Positions 55,617 through 64,000 of a DNA stretch of 64,000 nucleotides are shown in pieces. The stretch is taken from positions 1,958,947-2,022,946 of the forward strand of contig CM039137.1 of the NCBI GenBank assembly GCA_022036555.1. Reading direction: 5' to 3'. This DNA comes from Microstegium vimineum (lineage: Eukaryota > Streptophyta > Magnoliopsida > Poales > Poaceae). A model generated the notes under the pieces. It searched no databases. It saw only the letters and a list, made by a program, of their open reading frames with translations, and had not been told where the DNA came from. Each line of letters opens with the position of its first letter. Within the stretch, counting starts at the first letter, position 1. Position numbers and translations under genes: made by a program.

Positions 55617-57445
55617 TGAAAGGTCCTAGATGGCTAGAGGGGGGGGGGGTGAATACCCTAATAAAAATTCTACAAATCACTAGAGCAAAAGTTTAGATAA
55701 CACTTAAGCGAAGCTTTTTGCTCTAGCTCTACTTGGGGTGCAAAGCCACCTATCCAATGCAATTCTAGTTAACTAAGTGCTTATCAATCAATAGCAAGAA
55801 CCTAAAGCACTTAGCACAAGCTAGTAAGAACAACTACTAAAGAAGCTAACTAGCAAGCTAACTAGACAAGATATGAGAGAGTAAATACAAGATAGGAGGA
55901 GATTACTATACCGATGCCTTGTGATGTATGGATGTCAATAGGAAGAGTCAATCACAATGAATACCAAAGAGTAGCCGAGAGACAAGATGACAATCGATTT
56001 TTCTCCCAAGGTTCACTTGGTTGCCACCAAGCTAGTCCCCGTTGTGTCGACTACTCAAGTGGTGATTCGGTGGGTAATAGGCAATGACAAGCCTAGCCCA
56101 CTAACTCGGACGCCACAAGAATCCACCCAAATGAGAGTAACTCAATGACACGAGCAATCCACTAGAGTTACCCTTTGGCTCTCCGCCGAGGTGGGTACAA
56201 GCCCTCTCACAATCACCGAAGTCGGCCGCAAACAATCACCAATTGCGCCGAAGCTTCTCCACAATCGCCAAGACGTCTAGGTGTTGGCAAACACCAAGAA
56301 TAACAAGAAACCACGCGGCGCTGACGATGACCAAGTGCCACTAAGATGCAATGCAAAGATCAATGCACTTGGTTCACTCAAACTCTCACAAATATGCAAC
56401 AGGAGTGAAGAGAGTGAGTTGGGGGCTATCTCAAGCAAGCATAAGTATATCAAATGAATGGGAGGTGCAAGAGGGAGCCCTAGGAGCCGACTAAGCCATT
56501 TAAATAGCCATCCAAACCGAGCTAGCCGTTTTGATCCTTTTCACTGAAATCTGCGTAGATCCGGACGCACTTTGCATGGGGGGTCCAGACCCTCCTCCAT
56601 TTTGAATTCGCCCGTTGGCGCCCTGACTGTGCCGACGTGTAGCCTCCGGACGCACAGCACAGTAGCGTCCGGACCCTCTTCTCCTTGCGTCCGGACCCAG
56701 TCCAAAGAGGGGTCCAGAGAGCTCTGAGCTCCGGACACGCGTCCGGTCTCTTGCGTCCGGACCGCATTCAGCGTCCGGATAAATAGACCAGAGGAGTCCA
56801 GAGAGCTCCAACCTCCGGACGCTGCGTCCGGAGTCCACGTCTGGACAATCATCTACGTCTGGACCACCTGTCTAGAGAGCCCGAGGGCTAGGGTATGCCT
56901 CCGGTCGCATCTCCGATGGTCCGGTCGGCCTCTGCCCTGCGTCCGGACCATGCGTCCGGAACCTCTCTGAGTGGCAGACCGAGCCTCTGCTTCTTCTCCA
57001 AGTCTTCAAGTGCTAACACCTTATGATCCATACCTTTGTTCATCTGTGTTAGCCTTTACAAAATATTTTCATGGATTTTACTTTAGTTCTTTGTGTCACT
57101 TAGGTTCATTTTATATGGATGGAATGCAAACCTAGTGGCACATGATAACCGTAATCGTAACGAGTTTTCCCTTCTTGATAGTACGGCTATCTATCCTAAA
57201 GGTGATCACACTCTCTATAGTGTCTTGATCACTAAACCAAAAATGGCCCTATAGATATACCTTTGCCTTGGGTCCATTTTGTCTTTCTCTTTATTCTTTT
57301 CCTTAGTCATGGAGCACTTGATCCATCATGATCTTTCATCTAGCTCCATGTCTCAAGGTGAATCACCCTATCTTGATCATACACTTAGTACAAAGGGTTA
57401 GTCCATAGGTTTCATCAATTAACCAAAACCAAACAAGGTCTTTCA
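55617..57445 (-). repeat. 3' LTR of Copia element B, 1829 bp
   Basis: Bounded by TGAAAGG... and ...GGTCTTTCA on the plus strand (TG/CA ends on either strand). The last bases before it, CAGCT (55612-55616), are the predicted 5-bp target duplication. 56540-56970 is packed with TCCGGAC/GTCCGGA words, palindromes in the same style as those reported in Sirevirus LTRs. Confidence 0.9.
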
Positions 57446-58432
57446 ATCTCCCCCTTTTTGATAATTGATGACAACCTTTTCACAAATGAATATATATGAT
57501 GAAAATTTCAACTTTGGTAGTATTAGATCCCCCTACATATGTGATATATGAGTTTGGTTCATTTTGATCACATATGCATGAATAGGAATTGTGGGGGAGT
57601 GAATGCTACCAAATGATGCTAAGGTGTGTAGGATGGACCTTTGAAGCGTGATACCAATCGGAGTGCAATATTATAACATCCTTAGCACCATGGTTAGCTA
57701 GATACCATCAAAAACACTAGAAACCTCGTGAGATCAACATTAGAAGCAAGGTTTCTAGATACCAATTGAAAGAACAAGGTTCTAGCTTACCAACCTATGC
57801 ATGCTAGTTAGCAAAACATCATATGAATCCTATAACTAGCATACACCACACAAGCATATCATAAATGTAAATATATATGCAAGCAAGCATTTATGAGTGC
57901 ACAAAGATATGCAACAACTTTATTCATAGGCTTGCTCTCCCTACTTGTGTGCTTTCATTTTCAAAAATTTCAAAAATATTTTTCTTTATCTTTCTTACTT
58001 CTCCCCCTTTGTCATCTATTATCATAAAAGATGTGCTCAAAAGTTTGATTATTGGAGAGAAGCTTAGTTGTGGTTCAATCTAGATTACTTGCCCCAAGTT
58101 ATTTAACTCGGTTTAAACCATGGACAAGCTTGTTCACACATCCTAGAATGGTTATCTTGCCCATGTTGAGCTAAATATTTGAAGTTCATGATCTAGATCA
58201 AACACTAGGATTGCAAGCCCACAAATATGTCATATGCTACCACTAGATTATATCGATCAAAGAAGCAATAGTGGTACCATATAAGCATCAAAACATTTGT
58301 TTTTCATAAATGAGCCTAATGAATTGATGTCTAGATGCACTAATCAAGTCCTAATAATAGATGAATGACATGTCAATCAACTTGTACCTTGTATAGCTCG
58401 AAGGAGAGGCATGTCATATATATGGGGGTGCA
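57446..58432 (-). other. Region between pol and 3' LTR of element B
   Basis: No envelope-like frame is visible. Two copies of a polypurine motif lie on the minus strand, AAAAAGGGGGAG next to the LTR (57448-57459) and AAAGGGGGAG at 58001-58010, both close to a GATGAC/GTCATC word. Confidence 0.6.
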
Positions 58433-61400
58433 TCAACACATATTTGAGAAGTCAAGAATGTTCAACTCATTTCTTAGCTTACAAAACCTCTTCTCATCAA
58501 GTGGCTTGGTGAATATGTCGGCAAGTTGATCATCGGTGCCAACACTTGTGATTTTGATATCACCTTTTAGTTGATGGTATCTTATGAAGTGGTGCCTCAC
58601 ATCAATGTGCTTGGTCCTTGAATGTTGAACCGGATTGTTGGTTAGCTTCACCGCACTTTCATTGTCATATAGCAATGACACTTGCTTGAAGTTGATCCCA
58701 TAGTCATTCAAAGTGGCTTTCATCCAAAGTAATTGAGCACAACAACTACCCGCACTTATGTATTCGGCTTCGGCGGTAGAGAGTGCAACACTATTTTGCT
58801 TCTTTGATGACTAAGATACAAGTGACATGCCTAGCATTTGACATGTGCCCGATGTGCTCTTTCTATCAATCTTGCATCCCGCATAGTCGGAGTCCGAATA
58901 TCCAATCAACTGAAAGTTTGACCCCTTGGGATACCACAATCCAACATCTTGTGTATGCTTCAAGTACCTCAATATTCTCTTTGTAGCCTTCAAGTGACTT
59001 TCTCTTGGAGAGGCTTGGAATCTTGCACACATGCATACACTAAACATCACATCCGGCCTAGAAGCGGTCACATAGAGTAGGCTTCCAATCATAGACCGAT
59101 ACAACTTTTGATCCACCATATTGCCACTAGCATCACTATCCAAGTGTCCATTAGTGCCCATAGGAGTGCTAATGCCTTTTGAATCTTCTAAGCCAAACTT
59201 CTTCATCATATCCTTAATGTACTTGCCTTGACTCACAAATGTGTCATTCTTCAATTGCTTGATTTGAAGACCAAGGAAGTAGCTAAGTTCACCAATCATT
59301 GACATTTCAAACTCATTTGCCATCATCTTGCCAAATTCTTCACAAAAATCTTGATTGGTTGAACCAAATATGATGTCATCCACATATATTTGGAGCACAA
59401 ATAGATCCTTACCAAGCTTCTTGGTGAAGAGAGTAGTATCAACCTTCCCCATAATGAACCCTTTAGATAGAAGGAAATCCCTCAATCTTTCATACCATGC
59501 TCTAGGTGCTTGCTTCAAGCCATATAAAGCTTTCCTCAACTTGTACACATGGTTGGGCTTCTTGTCATCTTCAAAACCGGGAGGTTGCTCAACATATACT
59601 AGCTCATTGATGTATCCATTCAAGAAAGCAATCTTCACATCCATTTGGTATATCTTGATGTTGTGTGCACATACATAGGCCAATAGAATTCTTATTGCCT
59701 CTAATCTTGCAACCGGAGCATAGGTTTCTCCAAAGTCAAGACCCTCAACTTGAGTGTATCCTTGAGCTACTAATCTTGCTTTGTTTCTCACAACTATACC
59801 ATCTTGATCTTGCTTGTTTCTAAATACCCATCTTGTGTCAATCACATTGTAGTTCTTGGGTCTTTCAACTAGTTCCCAAACTTGGTTCCTAGTGAAATTG
59901 TTGAGCTCTTCATGCATAGCATTGACCCAATCAACATATTGTAGGGCGTCATCTACCTTTGTTGGCTCTATGGATGATACAAAGGAGTAGTGCTCACAAA
60001 AGGATGTCAATCTTGATCTTGTTTGAACATCACTTGTAATGTCACCAACTATTTGATCAATGGGATGATCTCTTGCAATGTTAGTTGGTTGGAGGATAGG
60101 GACTTGATTGCTTGAGCTTGGTTGAGATGAGCTAACAACTTGTTGATCTTGCACTTGAGAGCTACTAGCTTGTATTTGAGGTGAGTTGAACACTTGATCT
60201 TTATTATCTTCAATGTCAATCACTTGTCTAGGCCTAATATCACCAATATACATGCTCTTCATAGCATTTGCCAATTAAGGACCACTCACATCTTCTAGGT
60301 TCTCATTCTCAACTTGGGAGATATTGGTTTCATCAAACTCAACATCATGAACCTCCTCAAGTATACCACTAGCCGAATTCCAAACTCTATAAGCTTTGCT
60401 TGTGGTTGAGTAACCAAGTAGGAACCCTTCATCACACTTCTTGTCAAACTTTCCAAGTCTTGTGCCTTTCTTCAAGATGTAGCATTTGCACCCAAAAACT
60501 CTAAAGTATGCAATGTTGGGATTTCTTCCATTCAATAGCTCATATGGAGTCTTTTCCATCAAAGGATGACAATACAACCGATTGCTAGAGTAGCAAGCGG
60601 TGTTGATAGCATTGGCCCAAAAGGATTGACTCACATTGTACTCACTAAGCATAGACCTTGCCATATCAATCAATGTTCTATTCTTCCTCTCAACAAGGCC
60701 ATTTGATTGTGGAGTGTACTTGGCCGAGAGTTGATGCTTGATTCCAAGCTCATCACATAGCTCTTCAACTATTGTATTCTTGAACTCACTTTCATTGTCA
60801 CTTACTTTCTTGATGGTAGTTTCAAACTCATTGTGACATCTCTTGACAAAAGACTTGAATGTGGCAAATGTATCACTCTTGTCATTGAGAAAGAATACCC
60901 AAGTATATATTGTAAGATCATCCACTATGACAAATCCATACTTGTTGCCTCCAATACTTGTGTATGTTGTTGGTCCAAATAGATCCATGTGCAACAAATC
61001 AAATGCTCTACTAGTGCTCAACATGCCCTTCTTTGGATGGGTGTTACCAACTTGTTTGCCGGCTTGACAAGAGCTACAAAGTTTATCCTTTTCAAGCACA
61101 ACATCTTTCAAGCCTCTTACTAAGTCATGCTTGATCAATCTATTCAATTGTTTCATCCCAACATGACCAAGCCTTCTATGCCATAACCAACTCATACTTG
61201 ATTTAGTGAGCAAGCAAGTTGACAATTGAGCTTCACTAGCATTGAAATCAACTAGGTAGAGGTTCTCATATCTAAAACCTTTGAAGATCAAGTTTGAATC
61301 ATCTACACTAATGATCTCTACATCATCTATTCCAAATATGCATTTGAATCCAAGATCACACAATTGAGCTACCGATAGCAAATTGAAGTTTAATCTCTCA

Positions 61401-61582
61401 ACTAGCAAGACATTTGATATGCTCAAGTCATTGGATATTTCAATCTTACCAAGACCCTTAACCTTGCCCTTGCCATTATCACCAAATGTAATACTATCAA
61501 TGCCATCATTGGTGTTGGAGTTGATTGATTTGAACATTCTAGAATCCCCAGTCATCTGTTGAGTGCACCCACTATTAAGCAC
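58433..61582 (-). pseudogene. pol of Copia element B (protease end, integrase, RT, RNase H) with in-frame stops
   Basis: Protease: the active-site triad reads NSG (LNSGCTQQMTGD), with Asp replaced by Asn. Integrase has WHRRLGHVGMKQL, the CSSC zinc pair, HMDLFGP, SDNESEF and VERKNRTLID, so its metal-binding acidic residues are present. RT has VARLEAIRILLAY, MDVKIAFLNGYI, LYGLKQAPRAWY and YVDDIIFGSTN. RNase H includes SDSDYAGCKIDRKSTSG and ends DIFTKP. The frame is one piece except for in-frame stops at 60275-60277 (TAA, between integrase and RT) and 58811-58813 (TAG, in RNase H). Confidence 0.85.
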
Positions 61583-61589
61583 CCAATGC

Positions 61590-63639
61590 CTTCCTCCGGC
61601 TTTGTAATTGACCTAAAAAACAAATTAGTTTCTTTTAGGTACCCATACTTGTTTGGGTCCTCCAAAGTTAGTGACCAAGGATTTTGGTACCCAAATAGCC
61701 TTCTTCTTTGGGCCAACTATGGATGTGCCAACATACTTAGCCATGATACCTTTAGCACTTTTGGTAAGCATATAATATGAATCAAAGTGCATAGAGGTAG
61801 CTTTAGCAAACTTGGTTTGGCTCATGTTAAGTTTGCAATATTGATCTACATGCCCTACTTGCTTGCATTTTGTGCAAAACCGGCCATTGCTCCTCACAAA
61901 GCTAGGCTTAGGAGTGACAAAGGCCGACTTGCCCTTCTTGGGGGTATAGCCCAAACCCTCTTTGTAATAAGAGAATCTTTGGCTACCCAAGCACTTTAGC
62001 AAGCGGGCATCTCCACCATATGCCTTACCCAAAGCATGAGTTAGTTCATTAACATCATTTTTCAATTTTTCATTTTCAATCACTAGTGTAGCATCATCCT
62101 TTGAGCTATCACTAGTAGATGTGCAAGTGGAGGTGCTAGTGTTGGTTGGTGCAACAATGATAGGAGTGAAAAATGATTCATCTAGAATGTCACAAATTAC
62201 TCCAACATTGCATGATGCAATGACCTTATCCTTGCTTTGATTAAGGAGAGAGGAGTGAGCCTTTTCAAGATTGTAGTGAGTCCTCTCAAGCTTCTTATGG
62301 GCTTCCATTAGCCTCTCATGAGAGCCATTGAGCTCATCAAAGGATTGTTCAAGAGCCTTAAGCTTCTTGTTCAATTCTTTGCACTCCTTTCTCTTCTTCT
62401 CAAAGCACTCATAAGTTTGCTTCATCATATCAACTAGTTCTTCCTTGGAGTACTCCTCCTCATTATCACTACTATCATCATCACTATCACTATCATTATG
62501 ATATTGTACCTTGGTTGGCCATGAAGCATGATGGAGTGTCGAAGATGGATGGCTTGTTGTTGATAGCAATGCTTGCCATAACCTTCTTCTTGGATTTCTT
62601 CCTTTCATCATCACTAGAGTCATCATTGGAAGAGTCACTATCATCCCAAGTCACCACATAGGATTCACCCTTCTTCTTCTTGGTGAAAGATAGCTTCTTC
62701 TCCTTCTTGTCATGCTTGCTCTTCTTCTTCTTGTCATCATCACTATGATTGGGACAATCCACAATCATGTGACCGGTGCTCTTGCACTTGTAGCATCTCT
62801 TCTCATATTCTTTCCCCTTGAATTTATCTCTTCTCTTTCTAGCACCATAGCCCTTCTTCTTCATGAACTTGCCAAACTTGCGCACGAAGAGGGTCATCAT
62901 CATTATCATCACTAGCTTCTTCATCATCACTTGACTCTTGCTTCTTTGCTTTGCCCTTGCTCTTGGATGAAGAAGCTTTGAATGCTAATCTCTTCTTTTC
63001 TTTCTTTTCTTCCTTGACCTCTTCTTCTTCACTTTCCTCATTGTATTGCTCTTCGGTCATGATCTCACCAAGTACTTCATTGAGAGTGATCTTGTCCAAA
63101 CCATCTCTCCTAATTATTTGCCTCAAGGTTTTGTATTTCTTGGACAAACAACCAAGAAAGCGGTTTGAGAAGTCTTCATCTTTGACCTTCTCACCCAAGC
63201 TCTTGAGATCATTGATAATCACTTGGAGCCTATGAAACATCTTCGGGATGGACTCATCATCCTTCATCTTGAAGTGAGATAGCTTGTCCTTGAGCATATA
63301 TAGCTTGGCATTCTTTACCATTGAAGTGCCTTCATAAGTATCTTCTAGTCTCTTCCACACTTCACTTGCCTTCTCAAGATCTTTGATTTGCTCAAACACT
63401 TTTGAGTCAATGCCATTGTAGATCACATTGAGAGCCATTGTGTTGCATTGCCGGTTCTCTTGCTCTTTTGGTGTGGGAGCGGCTTCATCAAGAATGACAA
63501 AGTCATGTTCGGTCACACTCCACACCTTCTCATGTATTGAGCCTAGATGCATCTTCATCTTTCTCTTCCAATAATCATAGGAAGTGCCATCAAACATTGG
63601 TGGTTTGCTTCCCACGTGGTTGAATGATATTTGAGCCAT
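61590..63639 (-). pseudogene. gag of Copia element B, frameshifted
   Basis: Starts MAQISFNHVGSKPPMFDGTS at 63639. The gag core has DYWKRKMKMHLGS and MFHRLQVIINDLKSLGEKV; an acidic/basic region follows, then zinc knuckle CYKCKSTGHMIVDC in another frame, then a coiled-coil-like stretch (62200-62450) and a second C-X2-C type finger CTKCKQVGHVDQYC. Frame changes near 62895 and 62515 and stops at about 61616-61627 separate it from pol. In life it would form the virus-like particle. Not functional here. Confidence 0.8.
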
Positions 63640-63684
63640 CTCTTAACACCAAAGGTTGTTAAGCCTTGATAATATAGTGACCAC

Positions 63685-63697
63685 GGCTCCGATACCA
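63685..63697 (-). other. Primer binding site of Copia element B
   Basis: On the minus strand TGGTATCGGAGCC starts two bases after the LTR end (63700). It matches the initiator-methionine tRNA 3' end motif TGGTATCAGAGC used by Copia elements, with one change. Confidence 0.85.
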
Positions 63698-63699
63698 CT

Positions 63700-64000
63700 T
63701 GAAAGGTCCTAGATGGCTAGAAGGGGGGGTCAATAGCCTAATAAAATTCTACAAATCACTAGATAAAAAGGTTAGATAACACTTAAGCGAAGCTTTTTGC
63801 TCTAGCTCTACTTGGGGTGCAAAGACACCTATCCAATGCAATTCTAGTTAACTAAGTGCTTATCAATCAATAGCAAGAACCTAAAGCACTTAGCACAAGC
63901 TAGTAAGAACAACTACTAAAGAAGCTAACTAGACAAGATATGAGAGAGTAAATACAAGATAGGAGGAGATTACTATACCGATGCCTTGTGATGTATGGAT
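63700..64000 (-). repeat. 5' LTR of Copia element B (partial, runs off the window)
   Basis: Starts TGAAAGGTCCTAGATGGCTA on the plus strand and follows 55617-55935 with few differences, chiefly a shorter G run and the absence of a 13-bp CTAACTAGCAAG duplication. The remaining 1.5 kb lie outside the window. Confidence 0.9.

Larger units (their letters stand above)
55617..64000 (-). mobile_element. Copia LTR retrotransposon B (Sirevirus-like), nested in element A
   Basis: Minus-strand order: LTR (63700 to beyond 64000), primer binding site, gag, protease, integrase, RT, RNase H, a gap of about 980 bp with two polypurine blocks, and LTR (55617-57445). Sequence words in pol (SGCTQQMTGD; DEKRFCKLRNELNIL) and the purine blocks AAAGGGGGAG recall the Sirevirus group (maize Opie and Ji, soybean SIRE1). 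Over the first 300 bp the two LTRs differ by only a few changes and short indels, so insertion is fairly recent. Confidence 0.88.

Overview
This is nuclear DNA from a grass (Poaceae). The evidence is intron-rich genes with GT-AG borders, GC-rich first exons, many Stowaway- and Tourist-type MITEs beginning CTCCCTCCGT or GGCCTGTTTGG, Copia retrotransposons of a grass type, and proteins that read like rice or maize orthologues. I cannot name the species from sequence alone.

Layout. 1-302 is the first coding exon of a Tubby-like F-box gene that runs off the left edge. 303-11400 is a transposon-rich stretch: a PIF/Harbinger element carrying a decayed Myb/SANT ORF, several MITEs, and a Helitron 3' end with exon-like pieces upstream of it. 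11401-16560 is a nine-exon chloroplast-type PPR gene (EMB2279/At1g30610-like) with an apparent 1-base deletion in exon 4. 20121-24896 is an intact twelve-exon LRR receptor pseudokinase of the MRH1/MDIS2 type. 28170-30334 is a six-exon RopGEF (PRONE domain). 30856-33010, on the minus strand and convergent with it, is a three-exon cytosolic type II peroxiredoxin whose first intron holds a decayed B3-domain relic. 33918-35662 is a Mutator-like element with long TIRs and a near-perfect 9-bp target duplication. 36831-36912 is a tRNA-Ser(CGA) gene.

37733-50540 is a local array of three paralogous B3-domain genes on the minus strand (copies A, B and C), duplicated with their flanks. A and B are open; C has a 5-base deletion that scrambles the end of its B3 domain. 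Because the flanks are also duplicated, insertions found in only one copy (a 344-bp MITE in A, a 96-bp Tourist element in C, about 640 bp upstream of A) can be defined against the empty sites in the other copies.

50632-64000 is nested retrotransposon sequence. A decayed Copia element (A, minus strand) keeps its 3' LTR and pol but is cut near its gag start by a second, younger Sirevirus-like Copia element (B, minus strand). Element B has a complete 1829-bp LTR at 55617-57445, gag-pol, a Met-tRNA primer binding site, and the start of its other LTR at 63700. Both are coding-defective.

Working together: the MRH1-like pseudokinase and the RopGEF belong to a known plant polarity theme (receptor kinases acting through RopGEF on ROP GTPases), but their proximity here may be chance. 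I see no operon-like or novel multi-gene system. The most informative features are the B3 family expansion with its intronic relic, the PPR frameshift, and the well-bounded transposons.
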